Positions 1 through 13,374 of a DNA stretch of 64,000 nucleotides are shown here, piece after piece. The stretch comes from Acanthochlamys bracteata (Eukaryota; Streptophyta; Magnoliopsida; Pandanales; Velloziaceae): NCBI GenBank assembly GCA_019914995.1, contig CM034136.1, forward strand, positions 139,270-203,269, written 5' to 3'. Below the pieces are notes generated by a model, which ran no database searches, had not been told where the DNA came from, and was given only the letters and a program-made list of their open reading frames with translations. The first letter of the stretch is position 1. Every line of letters begins with the position of its first letter. Made by a program: the position numbers and the translations under genes.

Positions 1-2493
1 TTATAATATTTTATAAAATTTATTTAAATAATTTAGATTATTAGTTATTTTTTATATAGAATAAAAATATTTTTTGTTTCAAAAAATTTTATTTTAAAAG
101 AAATTCTAGAAACACCATGTTAATTATTTATTTGCATAAATATTTAAAAAATATTCAGTATTTTAACATTTTAAAAACAACAGCTATTTGATGATGTATC
201 AATGTATACATATATTCTATGAAAACAGGAATAATTTTAATTGGAGGGACAAACTTCAGCGGCCCATAAATAAAGTATCAAAAAGTTAAAGAATAAAAAA
301 TAAAAAATGTAGATCTTTTCCTCTTTCTTTGTTTCTTTCGGTGGTTTAATGGAAGCATAAAAAATGTTTTCAACATATCATCGTACAATTAATAATAAAC
401 TATTTGAGAGCCTAATAAAACAGCTTGCTTTTAATTCTGAGTTTCATATCCCATCCATCACGCAAAAATGTAATTATAAGAAGAATACGCGCTATACGTG
501 ACATGCATGCATGTAAATTTAAATGACAAATAGTAGGAAAAGGTTCATCGGGTTCATGAAATATTATATGCAAAAAGTTACGTAGGCATATTCTTTCAAT
601 CTTAGGCATATATTATGGAAATACTTTATACAATCTTAGTGAATTTTGACCAAAATTTTTGCTAATATAAACGAAAGAGTTTGTAAGATTTGCAAAAAAC
701 GTTGAAAAATAATAATATTTATATTTTTTATTATAAAACAAAAATGCGAGTATGAAAGGGACAGTGCAGTGTAATGCATTGAGAAAGTGGAAGACTTTTT
801 TATTTTATTTTATTCTTTTTTTTGTTCTTCGTCGGTGCAGCAAAGTAAATACAAGAATTTTTTTTTATAGAAGAACACAAAATTATTCGAAAAATGGGAT
901 GCACCAAATACATTCCAACAATTTTTGTCTAATGATAACATATCATCAATTAACATCATATATGTTGAGAATTGAACTTGTAATCTATTACAACTTAACT
1001 CTACAGTATTTTCATAATTATAATAATTAAAAATTATATTTTATGTATTAGGTGAATTAATTAATAGTTTAATTCAAATTATGCTGACTAAAATAAATTT
1101 TCAGAGATCAATCGATTATTTTCATGCTGCTTTATAAGGAAAGAGCTATTATATACAATAGCAGAATAACATTCAGCTAGCTATTTGAGAGCTGCATTAC
1201 AAGAATATTTCATACAAAATAATCAAAGATGAGCCAATTACGTAAATGAGATAATTTCATTAGGCATAAGATCAAGAATTCAATTACATAATAATCATAC
1301 AAAGAAGCAGTTAGAAAAAATATGAGCAAAGAAAAAAACAAAAACAAAAAGAGAATACAAACAAAGGGCTGTTTAATTGAGCAACACTTATACACTAGTC
1401 TCTACACTACATGAGCTTACTAACTTCACATCCTTAGGATTTTCTTTAATTACACTTATGTTTTATTGAGCTTGACTCAATTTATGAAAGAGATTATGTA
1501 CAATAACTTGAGGTCGTGATAGTTGTAACTACAAAAGTTGCGAGTAGCACTCAAGTGAGAAAAATTTGGCCAAACTCTTACGCTATGTTTGGTAATAGAG
1601 TACATAAAGATAAGAAAGGAGAAGAAGAATCAATTTCTCTATTTGGTTGCGAATTCACTATTTTGAGGACAATAGAATGGAGAGATTAGAAGGTAAAAAA
1701 AATACTGTTGAGGGATAATTAAGGTAGCAGGAAGAAGGAACGAGCTTATTACAAAGAAAACTGTGTGATAAGGGCATTTTTGTTTTTTTTATAGTGTTTC
1801 TTTCGTTTTTTTTTTAATTCAAACACAATTTATTTTTATATTTCTTTCTATTTACTAATTTATTCAAACGCTATCATAGTTTTTTTCTTTCCTTCTTTCT
1901 TCTTCTTTTGCTTATCTTTTTCTTTCTTTCTACTTCTATTTTTTTATGAAATCTTCATTTAAACACAATGATGTTGTAAGAAATTACGTGTTTGCGAAGA
2001 CTAAGTTACTTAAGACTTGTGCTGTAACTGCACCAGAGACTTAATGAAGTTTATGTGGTTTGAGAAGAATCGATTAATGCAATTGTGTTTGAGTATTGTT
2101 AGAACTTTTATAAAAATTAGTAAATTATATTTTTTTGTAAAGAATGGCCTTGTTTTGAATCACATTATAAAGTATAAAACATAACTGACGGTAACTGAAA
2201 AAAAAAATAATAAACTTTTCTACTTTATGTAATAATTTTATTTTTCTCTTTATGTTTTTATTATTTTGGATCAAATAAATTAACGAACCAAGAGATTAAT
2301 TAGGAAATCATATATATATAGTAGTGTCGATGAAATGGAAGGACCAAATTAAAATAACAAGCTGTCATAACAAGTTGAATTGATAATTATTTTTGTTTAG
2401 TGAGGATTTTTAGGACCACACTGTCCTAATAAGAGATACTCAGTGTCGGCCAAGATTTTCTTTTCCTTTTTTTTTTAATAAATTTTTTTATTT

Positions 2494-2759
2494 AAGACAT
2501 GTTTCAATTATAAAAACTTTCAATTTTTCCTTTTGGATTTTAAATTTCATCATTTTATGTATTTTAATTATTATTTCAAATTTATTTTTATTTTTATATT
2601 AAATTATATTTTTATCAAAATTTAATTCTAAATTTTATTTCATGTGTTTTAAATACTACTCTAAATTTTACTTTTATTAGATTTTATTTTTTAACGAATT
2701 TTATTTTTACGAAATTTACTTTCATAAAATTTATTTTTATGTAATTAAAATGCGCTCTT
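2494..2759. repeat. MITE-like AT-rich foldback element, family A
   Basis: A ~266-bp A/T-rich segment with imperfect inverted ends: AAGACATGTTTCAATTAT on the left, and AAGAGCGCATTTTAATTAC as the reverse complement of the right end. Other segments in this window share these ends (3776-4062, 21927-22196, 24957-25247, 36383-36646). It has no coding capacity. A target-site duplication could not be defined with confidence. Confidence 0.5.
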
Positions 2760-3775
2760 CTTTAGTGGAACGTGGACACAGTGCAGTCTTGTGTTCGCAT
2801 TATCTGGAAATCTATACATAAATAGCTTTTTTTATCTTTAAACAAACAACTAGGATTGATACTAATGCCGACAAAATGTTCAAATTTTATGTTAACATTT
2901 GCTATCCAAATATAATAATTTATTATAGTGTATGAATTGTTTGACATTCATAAATTTTTCAATAGAAAATTTTCAATTAAAGAATTTTCAATCAGACAAG
3001 CTGGAAACAGCAAGGAATGTGAAGATTCTAAAAGCTTCAAGAAAAAAAAAAAGCAATTACCCAATAATATAGTAAGAATCACATGAATTCAATCATTCAC
3101 AAAATTATATACTTCTAATCATTTGATTTTTAGATAAAAACTATAGTATTAAAATTCTTAGGAATACTTGTGCAGTTGAATCTCAACAATACGCAAATAT
3201 GCATCTTTAGCAACTGAAGCAGTTCTGAAAATTTTCTTTCATCTAGAAAACAAAAAAAAAAAAAAAAATGAAGAAGGTAATTTGCATAATTTTTTTGTTT
3301 CAATTGCTTTAAGGGCAGGGAATTAAAGTACAGAACCCAACTAATTCCAACCAGGACTCACAGTTTCAATTAAGTAACAGCAATTCATCAATATTTATAA
3401 CTCTGGCACTACTGTTATATTCTGCATAACTCTTAAATCATAAAATGAACATTGTTCTTAACCAAATTTTATTTTTTTAGTTTTCTGGAGAGTGAAGAAT
3501 GACTTTGTTCATGAAAAACTTTTGAACTACATACAAATGAAGGGCCCCTTAAATTTAGTTATTCTCTGACACACAAGATCATCCATGTACTATACACTTA
3601 TGTTATTACTACTACTGCATATATAGCACAAAAGAATCAACAAATTTTTGGTGTTCTTCTGTTCCTTCGTTTGTAGGCCTACCCTCTGCTTCATCTAAAC
3701 CAGATAATGTACACACGAATATACAGTTGTAATGTTTTTTTTCTATACTTGCTTTGGCTCGTATTTCGAATGAAT

Positions 3776-4062
3776 TAAGTGCGTGTTTCAAATACATATA
3801 AATAATTTTTGCGAAAGTAAAAAATAAAAAAGCAAAATTTATTGAAAATAAATTGAAAATAGGATTCAGTTTTTGTGTTTCACAATTTTTTTGAAATATT
3901 TTGAAAGTGAAATTTTAATTATTTTTAAAATAAGTTAAAAATAAAAATTATTTTTTAATATATATTTTTTAATTCAGTGTATATTTAGAATATATAAATT
4001 GTTCGAAATTTAAATTCTGATGAGTTGAAACTGAAGTTGGGGACTTCTAAAATACGTCCTAA
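3776..4062. repeat. MITE-like AT-rich foldback element, family A
   Basis: The left end, AAGTGCGTGTTTCAAATAC, matches the family A terminal consensus. The right end, read in reverse complement, begins AGGACGTATTTTAGAAG. The interior is A/T-rich with no ORF of interest. It lies about 250 bp upstream of the MYB start codon, so it may form part of that promoter region. The right boundary is approximate. Confidence 0.4.
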
Positions 4063-4309
4063 TTGTTATGGTGAATTACTTGCTACGGCTGGCAGACTGC
4101 TCGTTGATTTATTTCTTGCAAAAGCCGCACCACCTTTGATCGTGACATCTCTACTCATTTATCCTTTTTTTTAGCAGCTCATCTCCTTCCTCTTTTCAAA
4201 TTCTTTCTTTCCAGCCGACCGACGAAATAATCGAGTGTTTCTTCAAGGAAGGGATTCTCTTTAGCAGCTAGCTGTATTGCTTGCTCTTTCTTTCTTTCAG
4301 TTTCTGAAA

Positions 4310-5720
4310 ATGGGCAGGCCCTCTTGCTGTTACAAGCAGAAGCTCAGGAAAGGATTATGGTCACCTGAGGAAGACGAGAAGCTGCTTCGGTACATAACCA
4401 AGTACGGACATGGCTGCTGGAGCTCTGTTCCTAAACAAGCAGGTCCAAATATGTTCAACTGAATCTTCTCTTCATCTACTATTTCGTACATTATATATTC
4501 AGGTCGCCAGGAGTCTTAACGGTCGTTCTCGTGCAGGTCTCCAAAGGTGTGGGAAGAGTTGCAGGCTGAGATGGATAAACTACTTGAGGCCTGATTTAAA
4601 GAGGGGTGCATTTTCACAAGAAGAAGAAGACCTAATTATTGAACTCCATTCTGTTCTTGGCAACAGGTGCTCCATCTACCAAACTTCTTCATACCTACAA
4701 ATATGTTTCTGATGAATATAATGCTACATGTTTCTTTTGTTTTTTTTGTTCAGGTGGTCTCAGATTGCTGCACAATTGCCTGGAAGAACAGATAATGAGA
4801 TCAAGAACTTGTGGAATTCATGCATAAAAAAGAAGCTGAGGCAAAGAGGTATTGATCCTAACACTCACAAGCCGCTGTCGGAAATTGAAACAGTTGATGA
4901 TAAAGAGCAGAGGAAGACCACAGAGCTGAAGAATCCTGAACTGAAAGTACCACCATTGTTGAGTGACAGCACGACCACAAGGTGTTCGCTGAAATCCTCT
5001 CCCGTTTCTTCATCGTCCCGAGGAGCGTTTCTTGCCAGCAACGACGCCTTCTCAACTTACGTGCATCTTCCGCCGTTGAATTATTGCTCAGAAAACACTT
5101 TCAGTTACGAAAATCAGACGACTTCCGCCGGGTTATCGATGAATCCAAATTCCGTACTCTGGTTGAACCGGAACTATCGCATTTTCAATACATGCAGTAG
5201 TACTACTGCCTCTGCTACTGCTCCCGCGTTGTCGTCTCTATTGCAATCTACAAGATTTCTACCAACAGCAATGGGAATGAACTACTGGGACGGTACCAGT
5301 AGCAGCAGTAACGGAAGCGGCAGCATCACAAACAGCAGCAGCGGAATTGAACTGCAAAGTAGCAGTTCAATTTTTGACGCGAGTTTATTATCGTGCTCTG
5401 ATTTAACAACAGAAAAAGACCCGCAAATAAATCTTGAGATCGAAAACAACCACAACGACAACAACAATGATGATGATGATGACTTGAAATGGTCTGAGTA
5501 TCTCTACAACGGGTCCTTCTCCATGTCCTCGTCGGTGTTTCAGAATCCTGTCTATAATGATTTCAGAACTACGCAAGGACAGATTGCATTCGACTGTTTA
5601 AGTTCTTGGCCTCAGAATCAACAATCATCATCTACAATAACAGAACATGCTACCATGTACGGTAAGGAATTTCACAAAATATCAGCAGCTTTGGGAAATT
5701 TTTCTGATAACTGCTTGTGA
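4310..5720 (+). CDS. MYB86: R2R3-MYB transcription factor, MYB86/MYB55-like (subgroup 13)
   Basis: Three exons: 4310-4442, 4537-4666 and 4754-5720, all with GT-AG introns, giving 409 aa. The start is the first ATG in frame with the MYB domain and opens with [19 protein letters not shown], the subgroup 13 N-terminus. R2 (about residues 14-64) keeps its three tryptophans. R3 (about 67-117) has the usual aliphatic residue replacing its first tryptophan, then ALPGR-type residues as [16 protein letters not shown]. Introns sit at the canonical R2R3 positions. After the DNA-binding domain comes [14 protein letters not shown], typical of MYB86/MYB55/MYB61. The long C-terminus is Ser/Asn-rich with an acidic run just before LKWSEYL, a motif also found near the C-terminus of Arabidopsis MYB55/MYB86. 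Family members are nuclear regulators linked to secondary wall, stomatal or lignin traits. The exact ortholog is inferred, not proven. Confidence 0.9.
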
Positions 5721-6330
5721 AGAATTTCAGAAATGACAGTGATCAGTTATATTATTATACACAGAACAGAAGGAGACAGCAATTAATCCTTGTAATAAAC
5801 AATCAATCTAAACTTTAATTTTCTTATTATGAATTCTTGTTCAGAAGAAAACAGATGTGCGTTAATTTGCTGCAACTTTTTTGCTTTTTCTTGCTGTATA
5901 TAGTGGGACTATGTTAAAAAAATCAATAAAGCTTTGCTCCCTTTCAATTTTCTTTTTTTGTGTCATTGTCTCTGATGAAGATGATCGTAAGTTTCATGAA
6001 AACTTCTGCTAATTTTGTTTGTTTATATCCACCGACAGATAGCACAAAGATTGGAAAGAAATATTTTAGGTTTTATATATGTTAGTGATGCATAAGAGAG
6101 ATTAACATTGCTGTCATGAAAATTACTGAAATTTTTTTGATGATGACGTATGTTGTTGTTCAATTTCACTAACCAGTGTAAAGATAAAGACCTTCTTGAT
6201 TGATGAAAAGCATAAAAGTTTGAAAGGCATTTATTTTTTCGAAAAAGTTTTGAATTTCAATTGAAGCCTTCCTTTCTATTTTCTTTTCTACATAAAAAAT
6301 ATGAACGACAGTTGAACTAAGTCATTAATC
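5721..6330. other. MYB 3' flank and spacer before the P450 array
   Basis: Contains the presumed MYB 3' UTR, with possible poly(A) signals such as AATAAA near 5794 and 5924, followed by unremarkable A/T-rich DNA. No gene is seen. Homology to the P450 repeat unit begins abruptly near 6331, just before the string CAACCTGGTTGAGCG that marks each later unit. Confidence 0.6.
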
Positions 6331-7019
6331 AAACAACCTGGTTGAGCGAAAGTTTCAAACTTTGTAGGTATGTAATTAAAGAAGGCAGGATATGCAGGTG
6401 TTTCTAAGACTTAAAAACCCAAGAGAAAAGAGTGAAATATCTCGGTTGTTTCATTGAAGATGATGATGATATCATCGATGACGAAAACGTTTAGTTAGAA
6501 AGAAATTTAGAAGGAAGAAGAGAGCAAAGCAAGTCTTCGGCAATTCATTGAAGACGTTGTTAGCAGTCAAGATATACTTGCGTGTATCTAACATTTTATT
6601 AGTAGTCAAGATCAAAATCACTGTTGTTCACTTTGGTGTAATATTTCCATTCTCTATGGAAGAGTATCACTAACAAAGTTTAAACAGAAGCAACAACACA
6701 AACCTCAATTCAACTTGGAAAAGGAGCTGAAGATTAGTGTTCTAGAGTCTTACAGACATGAAATATTTTCAAGCTTTCGTGTGAATCATATTACGCAAGA
6801 CATTTTGGGCGGATAAAGAGCAACATCCACAAGTATGGTGTCCGTCTGTTCATGGTAAGAAGAAACTAAATTCAGTTGGCCCTCAAATGATTCATAAAGA
6901 TGTAGTTCTGAATTTCAAGTACTTTTAGACCAACTCAACTGTATCCATATATATACTGGCTTTATTCTCAGAACAAATATTCACATGTGGTTCATGGAAA
7001 TGAAACTAAGTTCCAATTA

Positions 7020-8438
7020 TCAGGAATTTAAAGGTTTTACTATAACAGCAAGACCAAATTGAGGTTGAAGTGTGCCTATGTTAATAGGGCGTGGTTCGGT
7101 GAGAGCGAGAATGAAAACCTCTGCAGCATCATTGCCAACACCATCTTAGCCTCAAGCATCGCAAAGTTTTGTTTGCTCAGCAGAAACCTGTCCATGTCAG
7201 TAAATAAGAAGTGGTCTCATGTCCCGCAAAGAAAATGTCTTGCATTCATCAACAACTTCATCCATGCTAAGGCTCAATCCATCTTTCTTAGAGGCAGAAT
7301 CAGTAGCACATGTCTCTAACATCAATCCAAGGAGATCATGTCCGTAACCAGAACTGGACCAGTCGACTCCTAATGATGCTAGTAAGTGTGTTGTTCATTC
7401 TTTCGAAGCCTCCATCTATGAAGATTCCACATAGTAGGAAGATACCTGCAAACACAGAAACGGATATATATGGGTTGAGAAGTTTCATTGCAATATTATT
7501 GTTTGTAAGAATCCATGCAGAGAGTAATACTGCATCCCAGGTATTGTAGGATTCAAGAATTTAGTCATTGCCATTAACAGCAGCTCCTGCTGAGCGAGGA
7601 AGGCTTCTTTTCCTTCTTTGAAGCTACTGCCGAAGGCAGTATGCAGATATGACATTTGCTGTGAGCTCTTTGAGTTGCTTGCACATATCAATCTCTTCAT
7701 CTCTCCATCCTTCAAACATGGAGATAGCGGACCCTATCGTCGGTCATCAACTCGTATCAAATCCAAAGGCAGATATCAGTGAAAACTTTTTCGAGATTTT
7801 TCAGAAATATGAACAAGGAAAACTACAAGTTTTTAAGTCTGACCTGAGTTTGTCCATATTGAATGCGGGAGCGACGATCCTACGATGTCTGGCCCAATCT
7901 TCACCACCTCAACGAGAACCAAGCCCTTCCCCATGAAACCAACGAAGGCTGGCAGCGCTTCAGGCTTTGGAAAGAAATAAACTTATTAGACAACACCTGC
8001 TTCACCATTTCTGGATCCGTAAGACATACCGTTGGCCTTTCCCAAACCAGTAGAAGAAGGTTCTACCTATATAATATACAAAAATACGTAAATACATACA
8101 GAGTATAAACAAGAATACATCATCGAAATAATATCAAACACCTTATGTGCAATGAAAATTGCTCACCATATTGAGAGGTCCACTTTATGATGTGAGGGAG
8201 AACTTTGGGTGTAATATCATGGTCACCAACATCCATGATCATCTCTTTAGCAGCCATGTTCATGTTTTTATGTCCATTAACGATCCTTTAATGATCTTGT
8301 AAGGTTCACCTCTCAACCCTTGCTGCTTTGCTTTTGTAGCCTTGTATGGCTTCCATATGTAAGTCTCAATTGTTTCCAAAGAAATGAAGAACATACCACC
8401 CATAAAGTTGCAGCCAACAAAATTAAAACGGAAACCAT
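7020..8438 (-). pseudogene. P450 pseudogene, array unit 1 (unit 6331-8448)
   Basis: Reading on the minus strand, remnants of all five exons of the intact genes at 22.6-27.5 kb can be followed: exon 1 at 8167-8438, exon 2 at 7844-8066, exon 3 near 7534-7755, then exons 4 and 5 fused from 7445 down to a stop at 7020. Exon 1 is 5 nt short of the intact 277 nt and exon 2 is 4 nt short relative to unit 7, so the frame is lost early. A ~450-bp deletion joins the middle of exon 4 to the end of exon 5 near 7170-7180 and removes intron 4, ExxR, the PERF region and the haem-binding cysteine loop. The remaining exon 4 also carries the T4-for-T5 frameshift at the FFAGHETT helix. It cannot encode an active P450. 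It shares private variants with unit 6 (GGGCGTGGTTCGG, TTTCGAAGCCTCC). Confidence 0.93.
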
Positions 8439-9131
8439 TTCATCAACAACCTGGTTGAGCGAAAGTTTCAAACTTTGTAGGTATGTAATTAAAGAAGGCA
8501 GGATATGCAGGTGTTTCTAAGACTTAAAAACCCAAGAGAAAAGAGTGAAATATCTCGGTTGTTTCATTGAAGATGATGATGATATCATCGATGACGAAAA
8601 CGTTTAGTTAGAAAGAAATTTAGAAGGAAGAAGAGAGCAAAGCAAGTCTTCGGCAATTCATTGAAGACGTTGTTAGCAGTCAAGATATACTTGCGTGTAT
8701 CTAACATTTTATTAGTAGTCAAGATCAAAATCACTGTTGTTCACTTTGGTGTAATATTTCCATTCTCTATGGAAGAGTATCACTAACAAAGTTTAAACAG
8801 AAGCAACAACACAAACCTCAATTCAACTTGGAAAAGGAGCTGAAGATTAGTGTTCTAGAGTCTTACAGACATGAAATATTTTCAAGCTTTCGTGTGAATC
8901 ATATTACGCAAGACATTTTGGGCGGATAAAGAGCAACATCCACAAGTATGGTGTCCGTCTGTTCATGGTAAGAAGAAACTAAATTCAGTTGGCCCTCAAA
9001 TGATTCATAAAGATGTAGTTCTGAATTTCAAGTACTTTTGGACCAAATCAACAATATCCATATATATACTGGCTTATTCTCAGAACAAATATTCACATGT
9101 GGTTCATGGAAATGAAACTAAGTTCCAATTA

Positions 9132-10562
9132 TCAGGAATTTAAAGGTTTTACTATAACAGCAAGACCAAATTGAGGTTGAAGTGTGCCTATGTTAATAGG
9201 GGCGTGCTTGTAGTCTGGTGAGAGCGAGAATGAAAACCTCTGCAGCATCATTGCCAACACCATCTTAGCCTCAAGCATCGCAAAGTTTTGTTTGCTCAGC
9301 AGAAACCTGTCCATGTCAGTAAATAAGAAGTGGTCTCATGTCCCGCAAAGAAAATGTCTTGCATTCATCAACAACTTCATCCATGCTAAGGCTCAATCCA
9401 TCTTTCTTAGAGGCAGAATCAGTAGCACATGTCTCTAACATCAATCCAAGGAGATCATGTCCGTAACCAGAACTGGACCAGTCGACTCCTAATGATGCTA
9501 GTAAGTGTGTTGTTCATTCTTTCTCGAGCTTCCATCTATGAAGATTCCACATAGTAGGAAGATACCTGCAAACACAGAAACGGATATATATGGGTTGAGA
9601 AGTTTCATTGCAATATTATTGTTTGTAAGAATCCATGCAGAGAGTAATACTGCATCCCAGGTATTGTAGGATTCAAGAATTTAGTCATTGCCATTAACAG
9701 CAGCTCCTGCTGAGCGAGGAAGGCTTCTTTTCCTTCTTTGAAGCTACTGCCGAAGGCAGTATGCAGATATGACATTTGCTGTGAGCTCTTTGAGTTGCTT
9801 GCACATATCAATCTCTTCATCTCTCCATCCTTCAAACATGGAGAGAAGGAATCTGCTATCGTCGAAGTCATCTTCATGTAGCAAATCCAAAGGCAGATAT
9901 CAGTGAAAACTTTTTCGAGATTTTTCAGAAATATGAACAAGGAAAACTACAAGTTTTTAAGTCTGACCTGAGTTTGTCCATATTGAATGCGGGAGCGACG
10001 ATCCTACGATGTCTGGCCCAATCTTCACCACCTCAACGAGAACCAAGCCCTTCCCCATGAAACCAACGAAGGCTGGCAGCGCTTCAGGCTTTGGAAAGAA
10101 ATAAACTTATTAGACAACACCTGCTTCACCATTTCTGGATCCGTAAGACATACCGTTGGCCTTTCCCAAACCAGTAGAAGAAGGTTCTACCTATATAATA
10201 TACAAAAATACGTAAATACATACAGAGTATAAACAAGAATACATCATCGAAATAATATCAAACACCTTATGTGCAATGAAAATTGCTCACCATATTGAGA
10301 GGTCCACTTTATGATGTGAGGGAGAACTTTGGGTGTAATATCATGGTCACCAACATCCATGATCATCTCTTTAGCAGCCATGTTCATGTTTTTATGTCCA
10401 TTAACGATCCTTTAATGATCTTGTAAGGTTCACCTCTCAACCCTTGCTGCTTTGCTTTTGTAGCCTTGTATGGCTTCCATATGTAAGTCTCAATTGCTCT
10501 CAAAGAAATGAAGAACATACCACCCATAAAGTTGCAGCCAACAAAATTAAAACGGAAACCAT
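9132..10562 (-). pseudogene. P450 pseudogene, array unit 2 (unit 8449-10572)
   Basis: Same structure as unit 1, with the exon 4/exon 5 fusion deletion near 9285-9300 and the same exon-disrupting indels. Its exon 3 start differs from the other deleted units: around 9842-9890 it keeps the string GGAATCTGCTATCGTCGAAG found in unit 7 and the intact genes, but follows it with a private change. Its spacer near 9040 also matches unit 7 (GGACCAAATCAACAATATCC) rather than the other units. Unit 2 is therefore a mosaic of deleted-type and unit-7-type sequence. Confidence 0.92.
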
Positions 10563-11257
10563 TTCATCAACAACCTGGTTGAGCGAAAGTTTCAAACTTT
10601 GTAGGTATGTAATTAAAGAAGGCAGGATATGCAGGTGTTTCTAAGACTTAAAAACCCAAGAGAAAAGAGTGAAATATCTCGGTTGTTTCATTGAAGATGA
10701 TGATGATATCATCGATGACGAAAACGTTTAGTTAGAAAGAAATTTAGAAGGAAGAAGAGAGCAAAGCAAGTCTTCGGCAATTCATTGAAGACGTTGTTAG
10801 CAGTCAAGATATACTTGCGTGTATCTAACATTTTATTAGTAGTCAAGATCAAAATCACTGTTGTTCACTTTGGTGTAATATTTCCATTCTCTATGGAAGA
10901 GTATCACTAACAAAGTTTAAACAGAAGCAACAACACAAACCTCAATTCAACTTGGAAAAGGAGCTGAAGATTAGTGTTCTAGAGTCTTACAGACATGAAA
11001 TATTTTCAAGCTTTCGTGTGAATCATATTACGCAAGACATTTTTAAGTGGATAAAGAGCAACATCCACAAGTATGGTGTCCGTCTGTTCATGGTAAGAAG
11101 AAACTAAATTCAGTTGGCCCTCAAATGATTCATAAAGATGTAGTTCTGAATTTCAAGTACTTTTAGACCAACTCAACTGTATCCATATATATACTGGCTT
11201 TATTCTCAGAACAAATATTCACATGTGGTTCATGGAAATGAAACTAAGTTCCAATTA

Positions 11258-12684
11258 TCAGGAATTTAAAGGTTTTACTATAACAGGAAGACCAAATTGA
11301 GGTTGAAGTGTGCCTATGCTAATAGGGGCGTGCTTAGAAGTTCGTGAGAGCGAGAATGAAAACCTCTGCAGCATCATTGCCAACACCATCTTAGCCTCAA
11401 GCATCGCAAAGTTTTGTTTGCTCAGCAGAAACCTGTCCATGTCAGTAAATAAGAAGTGGTCTCATGTCCCGCAAAGAAAATGTCTTGCATTCATCAACAA
11501 CTTCATCCATGCTAAGGCTCAATCCATCTTTCTTAGAGGCAGAATCAGTAGCACATGTCTCTAACATCAATCCAAGGAGATCATGTCCGTAACCAGAACT
11601 GGACCAGTCGACTCCTAATGATGCTAGTAAGTGTGTTGTTCATTCTTTCTCGAGCTTCCATCTATGAAGATTCCACATAGTAGGAAGATACCTGCAAACA
11701 CAGAAACGGATATATATGGGTTGAGAAGTTTCATTGCAATATTATTGTTTGTAAGAATCCATGCAGAGAGTAATACTGCATCCCAGGTATTGTAGGATTC
11801 AAGAATTTAGTCATTGCCATTAACAGCAGCTCCTGCTGAGCGAGGAAGGCTTCTTTTCCTTCTTTGAAGCTACTGCCGAAGGCAGTATGCAGATATGACA
11901 TTTGCTGTGAGCTCTTTGAGTTGCTTGCACATATCAATCTCTTCATCTCTCCATCCTTCAAACATGGAGATAGCGGACCCTATCGTCGGTCATCAACTCG
12001 TATCAAATCCAAAGGCAGATATCAGTGAAAACTTTTTCGAGATTTTTCAGAAATATGAACAAGGAAAACTACAAGTTTTTAAGTCTGACCTGAGTTTGTC
12101 CATATTGAATGCGGGAGCGACGATCCTACGATGTCTGGCCCAATCTTCACCACCTCAACGAGAACCAAGCCCTTCCCCATGAAACCAACGAAGGCTGGCA
12201 GCGCTTCAGGCTTTGGAAAGAAATAAACTTATTAGACAACACCTGCTTCACCATTTCTGGATCCGTAAGACATACCGTTGGCCTTTCCCAAACCAGTAGA
12301 AGAAGGTTCTACCTATATAATATACAAAAATACGTAAATACATACAGAGTATAAACAAGAATACATCATCGAAATAATATCAAACACCTTATGTGCACTG
12401 AAAATTGCTCACCATATTGAGAGGTCCACTTTATGATGTGAGGGAGAACTTTGGGTGTAATATCATGGTCACCAACATCCATGATCATCTCTTTAGCAGC
12501 CATGTTCATGTTTTTATGTCCATTAACGATCCTTTAATGATCTTGTAAGGTTCACCTCTCAACCCTTGCTGCTTTGCTTTTGTAGCCTTGTATGGCTTCC
12601 ATATGTAAGTCTCAATTGTTTCCAAAGAAATGAAGAACATACCACCCATAAAGTTGCAGCCAACAAAATTAAAACGGAAACCAT
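11258..12684 (-). pseudogene. P450 pseudogene, array unit 3 (unit 10573-12694)
   Basis: Carries the shared ~450-bp deletion junction near 11410-11425 and the common frame-breaking indels. Near its C-terminal end it has AACAGGAAGACC, coding for LPVIVKP as in unit 7 and the two intact genes, where most other units have AACAGCAAGACC (LAVIVKP). Its spacer shows a private replacement near 11040 (ACATTTTTAAGTGG for ACATTTTGGGCGG). It cannot encode a P450. Confidence 0.92.
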
Positions 12685-13374
12685 TTCATCAACAACCTGG
12701 TTGAGCGAAAGTTTCAAACTTTGTAGGTATGTAATTAAAGAAGGCAGGATATGCAGGTGTTTCTAAGACTTAAAAACCCAAGAGAAAAGAGTGAAATATC
12801 TCGGTTGTTTCATTGAAGATGATGATGATATCATCGATGACGAAAACGTTTAGTTAGAAAGAAATTTAGAAGGAAGAAGAGAGCAAAGCAAGTCTCTGCA
12901 ATTCATTGAAGACGTTGTTAGCAGTCAAGATATACTTGCGTGTATCTAACATTTTATTAGTAGTCAAGATCAAAATCACTGTTGTTCACTTTGGTGTAAT
13001 ATTTCCATTCTCTATGGAAGAGTATCACTAACAAAGTTTAAACAGAAGCAACAACACAAACCTCAATTCAACTTGGAAAAGGAGCTGAAGATTAGTGTTC
13101 TAGAGTCTTACAGACATGAAATATTTTCAAGCTTTCGTGTGAATCATATTACGCAAGACATTTTGGGCGGATAAAGAGCAACATCCACAAGTATGGTGTC
13201 CGTCTGTTCATGGTAAGAAGAAACTAAATTCAGTTGGCCCTCAAATGATTCATAAAGATGTAGTTCTGAATTTCAAGTACTTTTAGACCAACTCAACTGT
13301 ATCCATATATACTGGCTTATTCTCAGAACAAATATTCACATGTGGTTCATGGAAATGAAACTAAGTTCCAATTA

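Larger units (their letters stand above)
1..4309. other. AT-rich intergenic region upstream of MYB gene
   Basis: No gene can be supported here. The short ORFs on both strands have no recognisable domain and lie in low-complexity A/T sequence. MITE-like foldback repeats are annotated separately at 2494-2759 and 3776-4062. The last ~200 bases before the MYB start are rich in CT tracts (around 4150-4300), typical of a plant 5' UTR. I could not single out a convincing TATA box. Confidence 0.6.
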